A program made the translations under genes and the position numbers. From the NCBI GenBank assembly GCA_020722685.1, contig DYKH01000009.1:55177-74713 (forward strand): a DNA stretch of 19,537 nucleotides, given 5' to 3'. This DNA comes from Caldithrix sp. Its GTDB lineage: Bacteria > KSB1 > UBA2214 > DYKH01. Under the pieces are notes generated by a model. It was not told the DNA's origin. It did no database searches and saw only the letters and a program-made list of their open reading frames with translations. Shown here in pieces: positions 6,928 to 16,200 of this stretch. Positions within the stretch are counted from its first letter, which is position 1; each line of letters opens with the position of its first letter.

Positions 6928-8424
6928 TTACTCCTTCTCCCCCCACTCCTTAAGTTGATATTGCAGCCACCGCCGCGACACGCCCAACGCCTCCGCGGCT
7001 TTGCTGCGATTGCCGTTCACTTCAGCCAAAGTCTTCAGCACCAGCCTTCGCTCGACCTCTCGTAAAGTCAAGCCGGGCTCGAACAGATCATCTCCTGTTT
7101 GTGGAATCCGCAGATCCTCCAATTCGATTTCCGAGCCGCGTGCCAACACGACTGCCCTTTCAACGGTATTCTCCAGCTCCCGGACATTCCCGGGCCAAGG
7201 GTGACGCATCATGCTATCTATTGCCGCGGAAGAAAATCCCAAAATCTTTTTGCCGGATTTTTTTGCATACTTGGTGAGGAAATGCTGCGCCAGCAAGGGG
7301 ATGTCTTTCCGTCGCTCGCGTAAAGCCGGCAACTGCACGGTTATCACATTCAGTCGATAATACAAATCCTCACGGAAACGTCCCGCTTTCACTTCCTCTG
7401 TTAGATGCTTGTTGGTCGCGGCGATGATACGCACATCGACCTTACGGACTTGGGTTTCGCCGACCCGGCGGATTTCTCCTTCCTGTAACACCCGTAGCAG
7501 CTTGGTCTGAATAGCTGGGCTTATCTCCGCTATTTCATCGAGGAAAAACGTGCCGTTGTTGGCGACTTGAAAGAGGCCCATCTTGTCCTCATGCGCCCCG
7601 GTAAAGGCGCCCTTCTTATGCCCAAACAGCTCACTTTCCAATAGGGATTCCGGCAGGCTACCGCAGAAAACGGCTACAAAAGGCTTATCCTTGCGATGGC
7701 CGTTGTAATGAATCGCCCGCGCCACCAGTTCTTTTCCGGTGCCGCTTTCTCCTTCGATCAAGACCGAAGCATCCGAATCCAAAACTCGTCCCATGAGATC
7801 AAAGACCTCCTGCATCTTCGGACTTGAACCGATAATCTCCTCAAAGCGGTAAATCCTCTGCACCTCTCCTTGCAGCCGCTGATTGTCTTCGCGAAGACGG
7901 CGGTAAAGTCGGGCGTTCTCAATCGCAATCGCTGCTAAACTGGCAAAAGCAGAAAGAAAGGCGAGAGAATCTTGGGTGAAGCGCCCATGGCCGACAAGCC
8001 TATCTACATAAATAGCACCAATGAGCCGCTCCTTGATGCGCAAAGGAACGCAGGCAACCGAGTGAATCCGATGTAAGACCACGCTCGCTGCACCCCGAAA
8101 GCGTTCATCTTCCTGAGCGTCATAAATCAGCATAGGTTCGCCCTCACTGATGACGCGATTCACTACACTGCTGGAAATCTGGGCAATATCTGCGATGGCT
8201 GCATCAGAAAAATTTCGCGCGACTTGTGCCGTAAACTCGCCGGATGAACAATCTGCACATAAAAGAATAAATCCGCGTTCCGCCGACAGGGCTTCCATGG
8301 CGATGTCCATAATCTCATTCAGCAACGGATCGATATCCTTCAGAGTATTGATCCGTTGGCTGATTTCGTACAGCGCCTCAAAGGAGCTTTTTGGGGATTC
8401 GACAATTGTGGCCATTTCGGTCAT
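6928..8424 (-). CDS. Sigma54-dependent transcriptional activator with GAF sensor and Fis-type DNA-binding domain
   Basis: Seen: 498 aa. GAF domain about 14-172, short coiled linker 172-192, AAA+ sigma54-interaction domain about 195-430 with Walker A GESGTGKE (225-232), GAFTGA (272-277), Walker B TFFLDE (292-297) and [10 protein letters not shown] (410-419), then a Fis-like helix-turn-helix (about 452-494, [20 protein letters not shown]). Known: this class uses ATP hydrolysis to open sigma54 promoters; the GAF domain replaces a receiver domain, so the input is a small molecule or a protein partner rather than a histidine kinase. Inferred: it may respond to, or be phosphorylated by, the kinase encoded downstream. 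Oddity: the usual VNCG of this family reads VFCG (252-255). No good ribosome site precedes ATG 8424; ATG 8415 is an alternative. Confidence 0.95.
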   Translation of the reverse strand: MTEMATIVESPKSSFEALYEISQRINTLKDIDPLLNEIMDIAMEALSAERGFILLCADCSSGEFTAQVARNFSDAAIADIAQISSSVVNRVISEGEPMLIYDAQEDERFRGAASVVLHRIHSVACVPLRIKERLIGAIYVDRLVGHGRFTQDSLAFLSAFASLAAIAIENARLYRRLREDNQRLQGEVQRIYRFEEIIGSSPKMQEVFDLMGRVLDSDASVLIEGESGTGKELVARAIHYNGHRKDKPFVAVFCGSLPESLLESELFGHKKGAFTGAHEDKMGLFQVANNGTFFLDEIAEISPAIQTKLLRVLQEGEIRRVGETQVRKVDVRIIAATNKHLTEEVKAGRFREDLYYRLNVITVQLPALRERRKDIPLLAQHFLTKYAKKSGKKILGFSSAAIDSMMRHPWPGNVRELENTVERAVVLARGSEIELEDLRIPQTGDDLFEPGLTLREVERRLVLKTLAEVNGNRSKAAEALGVSRRWLQYQLKEWGEKE

Positions 8425-8504
8425 TTCGTTAAATTGTTACGATCTTGACATTTTTTTGCAGCGTAAGATGCAGCCTCGCGTTATCGGACTGCAGAGGATA
8501 CGGG

Positions 8505-9518
8505 CTAAGGCACGAGAAAGGAGGCTTCGCGCGAACGGCTCCGATTACCGAATTCATCAACCACAGACACCGTCCAAAAGTACGTTCCAGTCGGCAGCTC
8601 TCCGGTCACGGCTATCGTATCGGTTGCGGAAATATTTTCCCGACTCCACACCGCAGTGGAAAGGCCGGCGTCAAATCGCATCACCTCGACAGTGTAGGTA
8701 AAGTCAAAGGGCAAGAACATGGGCTGCCACTGCAGAGTATCCGGCGGAACAAAAGTCTGCAATCCCTGCGGGGTGTCGGCCACCGGAGTTTCGTTAATAA
8801 TCCGTGCAAGATAGATTGGTCCCGAGGAGTTCTGCATCAGCCGGCGATCCCGCGCCTGAAAAACAATTTCCCGTCCTAATAAGCTTTGCAGATTGCCATT
8901 GGGAAAATCGTCCTGGTTCAAGACTCCTTCGAATTGCATGTCGGCGGTGTCGAAAATGAGGCTATCCACGATACCGAGATCAGGAACCATTACATCGACA
9001 AAGATCACTGTCTGGGGCTCGTCCGGGTCATGCGCCTTGGCCTTGAGCTCGGCAAAATAGAGATCATCTGTAGGCCACCAACGGCTGATGTGGGAGGAGA
9101 CAACACTGACGCTTTGAAATACCGGCAGAGCATCGAGGCGGAGGGTTGCCTCGGCCACCTGTCCGACTTGAACCTCCACGGTGGTCGAATCCGGCGCATA
9201 TCCCGATCGGCTGGCGCGCAACATACATTTCCCAATCGGCGCTGCTTGAAAAGTAAAATTCCCCTCTTCTCCGGTGATCGTTGTCCACTCAGCGGCGCGC
9301 AAATTCACTTGCGCGCCAACTATCGGCTCGAAAGGCGAATAGAAACGCGTCACCGTGCCGCGAATATGGCCGATGGCTTGGTAACTCGGAGATTTCGCAT
9401 CCAGCGGATTATCTCGCTCTGCATCAGAAAAACACCGCAACAAACCGAGCATCATCCACAATGCGACAAGCCAAATTCTTCTCACGCTCTTCTCGATGCA
9501 AATCGACCAGTCAGGCAT
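8505..9518 (-). CDS. Lipoprotein with carboxypeptidase-regulatory-like and fibronectin-like domains
   Basis: Seen: 337 aa from ATG 9518 (TTG at 9545 and GTG at 9485 are alternatives; none has a strong ribosome site). A hydrophobic signal segment (15-28) ends at Cys29, followed by FSDAERDNPLDAKSPSY. The lipobox (LLRC) is imperfect, but the RDNPLD block right after the cysteine is typical of lipoproteins in Ignavibacteria/KSB1-like bacteria. Residues about 50-130 form a carboxypeptidase-regulatory-like/DUF4480-type beta sandwich (GTVT, GAQVNL, TGEEGNFTF, GYAP). Residues about 270-335 look like a fibronectin III-type strand set (YTVEV, LPTGTYFWTVSVVD). Inferred: lipid-anchored envelope protein with adhesive or structural modules. 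Catalytic residues are not evident. It lies 80 bp upstream of the sigma54 activator. Confidence 0.8.
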   Translation of the reverse strand: MPDWSICIEKSVRRIWLVALWMMLGLLRCFSDAERDNPLDAKSPSYQAIGHIRGTVTRFYSPFEPIVGAQVNLRAAEWTTITGEEGNFTFQAAPIGKCMLRASRSGYAPDSTTVEVQVGQVAEATLRLDALPVFQSVSVVSSHISRWWPTDDLYFAELKAKAHDPDEPQTVIFVDVMVPDLGIVDSLIFDTADMQFEGVLNQDDFPNGNLQSLLGREIVFQARDRRLMQNSSGPIYLARIINETPVADTPQGLQTFVPPDTLQWQPMFLPFDFTYTVEVMRFDAGLSTAVWSRENISATDTIAVTGELPTGTYFWTVSVVDEFGNRSRSREASFLVP

Positions 9519-9711
9519 ACGGAAATATCTTAGCAAAAGCAGCAATAAAAGTCAACGCAAATAAACTACGGCTTGGCAATAAGCACGGCACGCAACCTAT
9601 CAGCCAAAGAAGCAACAGCCCAACAGACGAGCGAAGGCGGTAGTCGGGCTGCTGGGTTTCCGCATTTGTCCACGGCTTGGTTGTCAGGGGGAAGAACCCT
9701 TCATGCGAATC

Positions 9712-11553
9712 TCAACCGGCCCCACCGCCGCCACCGCCTGCCCCTCCGCCTCCTCCCGCAGAAGCGCCGCCGCCAGAGCCTGAAACGGTACTCATGGCCG
9801 ATGAGGTGGTAGCGATCATGGATGAGAACGCCGTGCTAAATGAATCGGCAGAAAAAGAGCCCGCGCCGCCATGGTAAACGTACCAGGGTAGATAGTGAGT
9901 GTGAGCATCGCTCGGAATGAAGGCGGCCAATTCGGCATAAATCTTCTTGCCGACGCCCAGAACAATTCCATAGACAAAAAACAAATCAATCCGATCTAAC
10001 ACATCCGACGGGTCGGCAGCACGGAATTGGTACTTTTGCAGATACCTCTTGAAAGCCTTCCACCCCTGCGCTTCTCTTTCGCCTTCCGATGTGCGATGGG
10101 TGATAAAGAAGGACAAAATGATGACTACCCCAGTTGTTCCGGCCAAGAGGACCGTCCACGGACCGAATAAAATCGCAGCGCCAATCGTCAACAAAAGTAG
10201 CACCGCCGCCATTCCAAGCGAGTAGTAAGTTCCGCGAATACTTTGCCGGTCGAAATAATTTTTGGCCTCGGCCTGCTGCTTCACTTCTTTCTGCCATTGG
10301 GGAAAAAACTTGACGAACCTGTTGCGACTCTTCTTGATCGTCTCGACGCTGATAGCGTCCGCGCCTTCTGCCAGGTCATCAAAGATGAATTCGATCAAAT
10401 CGTTTTCGTAGGATGCCAATTCGGCTTGGCGCACGTGCCACTCTTCCCGCTTCACGACCCACAAGTAATCCGTGACCTTCTTGTTGCCGCCCCAAAATGA
10501 CCTTGCTTCCCGGTTTTCTTCCTGCATGGTCAAAAAGCCGCGCCGGGCTAAATCCAACAAGGTTGCCACCAAAGCGTTTGCATAGATTTGCCGGTGGCTC
10601 AGCAGGTATGCGACTAACGCCGGCGGCGTAGCCGCGGGAATATCGGAGGTGAAGCCGGAACGCGACGGCACGTGAGGCCGTTTGCCGTATTTTTGATAAA
10701 AGTAGTACCAAGCCAACAATCCCAGCAGACTGATGATCGGGATGATCGTCTTGGCAGACTGCCATCGCTTCTCTTTGTCTACCTGACTTTGAATGGCTTC
10801 CTGCCGCCGCAGGTTGGCGGCTTGGGCCCATTTGGCCTCTTCGTTCATCACCCGTGCACGCATGGAACCGCTTCTAAGCTGAGCTTCGGCAAACAAGTCC
10901 GGCGGATACAGTGCCCGGATTTCCAGATAGGTTCGCTTTGGTAACTGTTCGCACCATGCTGTGATGGTGCCATTCTCTTCGATGGCGGACGCTGCCCACA
11001 GCGGGCCATGCAGCCATTCATGCAATCGACTCTTGTCAATTGGCTGCGGTGGGCGCAAACGCACGCTCACATTATCGCTGCTGCGATCCCAATCATCGCC
11101 GATGAATTTGAAATACAAAACCGCTGCATCCTCAAAGCGCTGCACGAGACTCTCGACGCGGTAGTGAAAATCAAAAGTCCTCGACTCGTTGGCTGCCCGA
11201 TAAAACCAGCGCACCTCGATCTGGTCACTATCTCTGGTAACCCGAAAAGTCCCCGGTTCCTCCGTATCCGCTAACGAATATGCGTTGCCGTTCTCCGAAA
11301 TGTTAAAGTCTGTAAACCCGACGCCGGCCTGAAGCGGAAGGACCCGATAGGCAAAGCGATACGATCCACGAAATTGGTAGGTGCGCGATTCATTGACGTC
11401 CATGCTGCCATCGGCGTACAACTGTGCGTCGATGTGAACGCGGGTGATTTGATAACTCTTTTCAGCCCGAACCAAGGATGCTTGCAGGAAGATGATCATC
11501 AGCGGCAAGGTCGCCAGGCTGATCATTCGGTGTAAAGATTTTATCTTTTTCAT
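9712..11553 (-). CDS. DUF2207 membrane protein with glycine-rich tail
   Basis: Seen: 613 aa from ATG 11553; GGAGG (11561-11565) lies 7 nt upstream, and the in-frame extension to 11661 shows no family features. Signal peptide 1-30 (ends LVRA), extracytoplasmic DUF2207 beta domain about 33-215 (VHIDAQLYADGSMDVNE, YRVLPL, FHYRVE), membrane segment about 269-287, cytoplasmic wing including a helical region with PALVAYLL and LLDLARRGFL (310-341), two further membrane segments (about 444-463 and 466-485), and a C-terminal Ser/Ala stretch ending in a Gly/Ala-rich tail (592-613). Known: DUF2207 proteins are widespread predicted membrane proteins of unknown function with just this architecture, including the Gly-rich end. 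The codons of the tail give a very GC-rich 60-bp stretch. Confidence 0.92.
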   Translation of the reverse strand: MKKIKSLHRMISLATLPLMIIFLQASLVRAEKSYQITRVHIDAQLYADGSMDVNESRTYQFRGSYRFAYRVLPLQAGVGFTDFNISENGNAYSLADTEEPGTFRVTRDSDQIEVRWFYRAANESRTFDFHYRVESLVQRFEDAAVLYFKFIGDDWDRSSDNVSVRLRPPQPIDKSRLHEWLHGPLWAASAIEENGTITAWCEQLPKRTYLEIRALYPPDLFAEAQLRSGSMRARVMNEEAKWAQAANLRRQEAIQSQVDKEKRWQSAKTIIPIISLLGLLAWYYFYQKYGKRPHVPSRSGFTSDIPAATPPALVAYLLSHRQIYANALVATLLDLARRGFLTMQEENREARSFWGGNKKVTDYLWVVKREEWHVRQAELASYENDLIEFIFDDLAEGADAISVETIKKSRNRFVKFFPQWQKEVKQQAEAKNYFDRQSIRGTYYSLGMAAVLLLLTIGAAILFGPWTVLLAGTTGVVIILSFFITHRTSEGEREAQGWKAFKRYLQKYQFRAADPSDVLDRIDLFFVYGIVLGVGKKIYAELAAFIPSDAHTHYLPWYVYHGGAGSFSADSFSTAFSSMIATTSSAMSTVSGSGGGASAGGGGGAGGGGGGAG

Positions 11554-11560
11554 TGCCTTT

Positions 11561-11565
11561 CCTCC
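11561..11565 (-). promoter_or_regulatory. Ribosome binding site that fixes the DUF2207 start
   Basis: GGAGG on the minus strand, 7 nt before the ATG at 11553. It decides this start over the longer frame beginning at 11661. Confidence 0.7.
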
Positions 11566-11835
11566 GGCATCTTTTATCAAGCATCGGCTTTCATTTACGC
11601 CGCAAAGCTTCCTGCATTCCAACATCAGCGGTCGGCGGCCAGCCGTCAGTAGCGAGCACATCTACGCCACAATGCTTCTTGCGTTTCAACTTGTTTGAAA
11701 ATGGGTGCTCAGGAAATGGCTGATTGTGAAACGGCCATGAAATAGTGGCCTTGCAACAGCGACTGATCGAAGCAAATCCGAGAAAATCGGTGTAATCAGC
11801 GTCATCCGCGTTCTATAGAAATGACCATCAGTCCT

Positions 11836-12231
11836 TCAAACCTTCAGCGGCATTCCGAGAAGTCGCCTCATGGCCAGTCCAATCACGATCGCAAAAACAA
11901 AACTCAAAAGGGTGCCGACAATGACATATTCGGCGAAGCGGCGGTCGTCGTCGCTTCTGATTTCCCCATAACGCAGAATGCTTTTCGCCGCCAGGATAAA
12001 GCCAATGCCCTGATAGTAACCAATGAAAATGAAGCAAAGAATCAAGAACCTCTCCAACCAGCCGATGTACTTGCCGACGCCCGCCATACCGCTTTTGATG
12101 GTCCCTGCTAATCGGGCGTCTTGTTCGGAGCGCAGCAGTTTGTTGATGAGCAGGCCGATGACGTACCCGGACAAAAGCGTTGCACATAGCAAACTTGCGA
12201 AAACGATTAGGACATTTATAAGGAGGTGCAT
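11836..12231 (-). CDS. Small membrane protein resembling the C-terminal half of DUF3307 proteins
   Basis: Seen: 131 aa from ATG 12231 (TTG 12240 would add 3 residues; neither has a clear ribosome site). Membrane segments about 3-29, 61-84 and 101-121. The centre reads GKYIGWLERFLIL (53-65) and GFILAAKSILRYGEI (77-91), then EYVIVGTLLSF (101-111). Known: the LIGxLERxLIL, AAKSILRF and EYxLVGTLLS blocks are characteristic of the second half of DUF3307 membrane proteins, which are commonly neighbours of satD. Inferred: partner of the SatD-like protein encoded just upstream (56-bp gap). Odd: the usual N-terminal DUF3307 half is absent here. A role in stress or acid tolerance would be an extrapolation from the S. 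mutans sat operon. Confidence 0.75.
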   Translation of the reverse strand: MHLLINVLIVFASLLCATLLSGYVIGLLINKLLRSEQDARLAGTIKSGMAGVGKYIGWLERFLILCFIFIGYYQGIGFILAAKSILRYGEIRSDDDRRFAEYVIVGTLLSFVFAIVIGLAMRRLLGMPLKV

Positions 12232-12247
12232 ATTAGGCAATCACTAT

Positions 12248-12292
12248 TAGTCTATTGACTATTTATTAATCTTTAATAGCTTTTTGGCTATT
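12248..12292. other. AT-rich spacer with short hairpins between satD and its membrane partner
   Basis: Two small palindromes: TAGTC (12248-12252) with GACTA (12257-12261), and AATAGC (12275-12280) with GCTATT (12287-12292), the latter overlapping the satD stop codon. The region is much richer in A/T than either gene. On the minus strand the second hairpin comes first, right at the satD stop. There is no long T tract, so a partial attenuator or an mRNA processing site is possible; the significance is unproven. Confidence 0.35.
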
Positions 12293-12905
12293 GTTGCAAA
12301 GCAAGAAACTCATTCACTTCGTTTTCGCATTGCAGATAGACCTTTCCTGCACCCGCACGGATGGCTTGGTGGATGTCACCTTGAGTGACACCCAAAATTT
12401 CCGCCACCTTGGTCTCGGTCCCATATTTTTTGTAGGCCATGATCTTCTCTCGCTGCCGCTCCGTCCAGCTTGCCCGCAAGGTCTCCAACAACGCGCAAGT
12501 AGCGTTCAGCAACCGGTCCGTTCTATCGTTGCTGGTAGAAAAAACCACCTCACGGTTGCTCCGTTTTGCGGCCGCCAAGGCTGCCCGCGATTTGTGAAAC
12601 GCCTCGCCGTCCATCTCGCTGGTGCGAGCCCTGATTGCCGTGCCGATGTCGCCCTCACTAATGCCATAACTCACACTCACCCCCTCCATGGCATCTCGAA
12701 AAGCCGCGACGATTTCATAACTTTTTGCCAAAGACCTTAACAACCCTTGCCATTCGTCGCCCAATGTGATTGTGAAAGGAACAAGGATCTCCTCAGCGAA
12801 TTGCGCGTTGACGAGGTCAATAGCTTTTTGCATGCGCTCCTGCAAAGCCTCCCGATCTTTGACATCGCGAGACTTGTTAATATCAGCGGTAATGACGCAA
12901 TACAC
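12288..12905 (-). CDS. satD: SatD family protein
   Basis: Seen: 205 aa from GTG 12905, supported by GGAGAG (12911-12916) 5 nt upstream and by the family-typical opening MYCVITADINKSRDV. A further conserved block is FTITLGDEWQGLL (44-56), then VSYGISEGDIGTAI (78-91), MDGEAFHKSRAAL (98-110), and a C-terminal helix-turn-helix (about 148-183, TERQREKIMAYK, TKVAEILGVTQGDIHQAI). Known: SatD is named from the sat (secretion and acid tolerance) operon of Streptococcus mutans; its biochemical activity is not established. Inferred: DNA-binding regulator coupling a sensor-like N-terminal domain to the membrane protein encoded next. The symbol marks the family, not proven function. It is divergent from the mannosidase gene. 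Confidence 0.85.
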   Translation of the reverse strand: MYCVITADINKSRDVKDREALQERMQKAIDLVNAQFAEEILVPFTITLGDEWQGLLRSLAKSYEIVAAFRDAMEGVSVSYGISEGDIGTAIRARTSEMDGEAFHKSRAALAAAKRSNREVVFSTSNDRTDRLLNATCALLETLRASWTERQREKIMAYKKYGTETKVAEILGVTQGDIHQAIRAGAGKVYLQCENEVNEFLALQQ

Positions 12906-12976
12906 GAAAGCTCTCCAATGACCGAACCTTCAAGTTGTTCTCCATAGCAAGCCAATTTGCCGCAGCCAAAGCTACA

Positions 12977-13041
12977 AACCGCGAATCCACGCTGATAGAC
13001 GCCAATGAAAAACCAGCGTTCATTGGCGTAAATTAGCGGTT
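12977..13041. repeat. Compound intergenic palindrome
   Basis: Inner arms ACGCCAATGAA (12999-13009) and TTCATTGGCGT (13019-13029) pair over 11 bp around a 9-nt spacer. Outer arms AACCGCGAAT (12977-12986) and ATTAGCGGTT (13032-13041) pair over 10 positions with one mismatch. The spacing between outer and inner arms is unequal (12 and 2 nt). It resembles a family of dispersed intergenic palindromes built on words such as AACCGC, ACGCTGAT and CATTGGCG that I recall from many environmental genomes. An operator for satD is the alternative. Confidence 0.65.
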
Positions 13042-13188
13042 GAGTTCTTCGCGAAAGTAATAGATTCCGCGGGATAATACTATATTGCACTCACGAGTAC
13101 TGTCTCGTCGCGGCAATCCCTCACCTTTAAAGCTCTACAAAAGTTTACAAACTTATTCGAACAAATACAAGCTGATTAAAATAAATTC

Positions 13189-13216
13189 TTGCTTCACATT
13201 TTTTATTTGTTATCTT
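13189..13216 (+). promoter_or_regulatory. Candidate promoter of the mannosidase gene
   Basis: TTGCTT (13189-13194) and TATCTT (13211-13216), 16 bp apart, in the AT-rich end of the spacer. The second box also partly fits the Bacteroidota-type TAnnTTTG motif (TATCTTGC, two mismatches), 19 bp from the TTG. A start near 13223 would give a leader of about 48 nt. Confidence 0.35.
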
Positions 13217-13257
13217 GCCCGCAAAATTTTGGTTCGGCGCCCGATTTTAATGCTAAA

Positions 13258-13263
13258 AAGGAA
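13258..13263 (+). promoter_or_regulatory. Ribosome binding site that fixes the mannosidase start
   Basis: AAGGAA, 7 nt before the ATG at 13271, which begins a clean signal peptide. The frame is open back to 13085, but that extension is AT-rich, lacks a ribosome site, and contains the candidate promoter. Confidence 0.55.
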
Positions 13264-13270
13264 ATGCATC

Positions 13271-16200
13271 ATGAAACGGTACACTTTATTGGCTCTGTCA
13301 TTGATCGCGTTGACCATTTCTTCTCCTGCAAGCTCCCAAGAGTTTGTCCACGATTGGCTAATCTTGGGCGAGTTCACCAGCAGCGAGGGCGGCCCAATGC
13401 TGAATAAGGATTTCTTAGCGGGTGAAGCCAAGGTGATTCCGCAAGCGGGAACAAAAGCAAGTGGTAAGATTTGGTTTCGCTATCATTCCGATGAGAACGA
13501 TCTGGACCTCTTGCAGGAGGATCTACCTTTTGAAATTCGAGAAAACGCCGTCGCGTATTTTGGCACCTTTATTTTCTCCCCGATAGCTCAAAAGGGAAGG
13601 TTGTTGTTGGGCAGCGATGACGGCGTCGCCGTGTGGCTGAATGGCAGCAAAATCCATCTCAATGAGGTAAGCCGCGGTGTCTCGACTGACGACGACACGG
13701 TCGCCGTCAGTCTCGGGGAGGGATGGAACACTCTATTGATGAAGGTACACAACGGCGGCGGACGTTGGGGAGTTTGCGCGCGGGTGGCGGACGCCGAAGG
13801 GCTTAAATACAGCACGCATAATCCGGCCCTCGTTCCCGTTCGAAACGATACGCCTTACGATATTTTGGGATGTGATTTAGGCGCAGGCTTTTTGCTCGAC
13901 AGCACCAACCAGGCGTTTCTCTCCAGCAAAGTGACGGTCATTCGCACGCCGGCAAGATCTCCGGCCCCGGTTAAGCTTCTCCTGCAAAATCAGCAGAGCA
14001 AAACAGTCGCCACCTACGGCCTGCCTGACCTCATCGAGGGTGAAACCTCCACTCTGAACATCCCTCTTCCCATCGACCTTGCCTTGGCCGCGGCATCGCA
14101 AAACAAGCCCCTCAATTTTGTCATCAGGCACGGCAAGGCAAAAACGGCCATCCATCTTCCCGCCTTTCCGCCCACGGAGTTGCTGAAGCTTTGGTTTCAA
14201 CCTTGGAAAATGGACGGCTGGCAAATGAAAACCGAGAACGGCCAGGTGGTATTCACTCGCACGCTTGTGGTTCCGGATAAGCTGAAAGGTTTTGAGCTTG
14301 CCGCCATGATCGACATCGGCGATACTTGGGGCGCTTTCAAGGTGGACGGCCAAGTGGTACAACCCCGATTCAGCGGCGACTCGGGCGACATTCTCATCAC
14401 CAAGTCAGCGGGTGCAGGCGCGCGGCATGAGCTGCGAGTGGAAATTACCAAGCCGTCTTCGGAACCGGTGAAAATCCGCAAATCCGCACTGGTGCTACAC
14501 CACGAGCTGATGGAGAACTATTTGGGCAGCGTGCAATACTCGAAGATGTTCACCGGAATCGACGTTCCTCAAAGCGAAGAAACGGCAATAGAACTTGTTC
14601 GCCTCCTCCGTGCCGGTCGAATCGCTGAATCCGGAACCGCTCTGCAAAGCTTGATGGGACAAATCCAAAAAAACACTCCGCAGATGAAGGACTACACCGT
14701 CAGCCTGCTGGGCAATGCGCACATCGACTTGATGTGGCTGTGGCGCTACCCGGAGACCATTGAGGTTTGCAAGCAGACTTTTGCCGCGGCCTTGGACAAT
14801 ATGCGGCGATTTCCCGATTTCCGTTTTGCCTTTGGTCAGGCGCATGCCTATGATTGGATGGAACAGTATGCCCCGGAGATTTTTGCCGAAATCAAAGAGC
14901 GCGTCGCTTCCGGCCAATGGGAAGTCATCGGTGGAGCATGGTGCCAGCCGGACAAAAACATGCCTTCGGGCGAGTCCGTGGTGCGTCAGTACCTCTATGG
15001 CAAAAAGTATTTCAAAGACAAATTCGGCGTGGATGTGCGCGTCGGCTGGATGCCCGACACCTTTGGTCACGCCGGCAGTCTCCCGCAAATCCTGAAAAAG
15101 TGCGGCATCGACTATTACGTCTTCTTCCGCCCCTGGGAAGACGAGCGCATTTTCCATTGGCAATCCCCGGACGGCAGCACAGTTTTGGGCTATCGCCCAC
15201 CCAATTGGTATAACAGTGGCGTCAGCAAGGACGTCGGCAAGCTACCTTTTGCGACTGAAAAAAGCTTTGGCATCAAGAACACCTTGCGCTGCTATGGCGT
15301 TGGCGACCACGGCGGCGGGCCTACGGTGCGCGACATCAAATTGGCCAAGCAGCTCGATCGAACCACCGCCTACCCCAACGTCAAGTTTGCCAACATTCAT
15401 CAATACTTTCAAGAACTGGAACCACAGGCGGCCAAACTCGACACCCTGCGCGACGAGATCAACTTTGTCTTTGACGGCTGCTGGACCAGCCAGGCCATGA
15501 CCAAACGGTACAACCGCCATCTGGAGGCCTTGCTGCCGACCGCCGAGACCTTTTCCTTCTTTGCGCAAGAACACGGCAGCGCCTACCCACAGCACGCCAT
15601 CGAGCAAGCATGGCGCCACACGCTCTTCAATCAATTCCATGACATTTTCGACGGCTCCGGCATTGCCGCCATTTATCCGGACGCCCAGATTTTTTACGAC
15701 AAAGCGGACAGTATCGGTAAGCAGGTGCTGGCACAGGCCGTCGCCAATATTGCCAAAGACGTTAACACCACGCCGCCAAAGAAAGGACTGCTGCCTGTCG
15801 TGGTTTTCAATTCGCTCAACTGGAGCCGCAGCGAGCCTATCACCGTGGATTTGCCGGCAGAAGCAAATCAATCGTTACAATTCTTCGATGGCCAGGGAAA
15901 AGCGCTCAAATCCTGTCGCCTCGGCGATGGCAAGTGGCAAGTTCAAGCGGCGGATATTTCCCCATTGGGATACGGCACCCTGTTCTATAAAATCGTCCGT
16001 GCAAAAAAAACAGCCCAGCCGAAGCAGAATCTGGTGCTGGAAAACGCCTTTTTGCGCGTGGAGATCGATGCCAAGACCGGCCAAATCTCCCGCATCTTCG
16101 ACCGCCCGCTATCGCGCGAGGTATTGCGTTCCCCCGGCAATGCCCTGCAATTGCAGGAAGACAACAATAAAAGCATGACCGCTTGGACTATCAAGCTTAA

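Larger units (their letters stand above)
12906..13270. other. Divergent intergenic region between satD and the mannosidase gene
   Basis: No gene is supported in these 365 bp. It contains the satD ribosome site (12911-12916), a compound palindrome (12977-13041), a strongly AT-rich stretch (about 13132-13215), a candidate promoter (13189-13216) and the mannosidase ribosome site (13258-13263). Open frames crossing it appear to be chance translations of the palindrome. Confidence 0.6.

Noticed and set aside
8445..8469. Plus-strand TTGACA followed by TAAGAT resembling a sigma70 promoter
   Set aside because: The spacer is only 13 bp and no plus-strand gene follows, so it is probably chance.
9677..9877. 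Plus-strand proline-rich frame
   Set aside because: It is the complement of the glycine-codon tail of the DUF2207 gene; the poly-proline is an artefact of GC-rich GGN codons.
11606..11622. Possible sigma54 promoter upstream of the DUF2207 gene on the minus strand
   Set aside because: GG and GC are 10 bp apart as required, but the TT before GC and several other consensus positions are missing; too weak to call.
12737..13090. Minus-strand open frame of 117 codons overlapping the satD start and its upstream spacer
   Set aside because: Its upstream half is a translation of the intergenic palindrome and its downstream half is satD in another frame.
14495..15163. Minus-strand open frame of 222 codons within the mannosidase gene
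   Set aside because: It lies opposite the GH38 catalytic motifs and shows no recognisable protein features.
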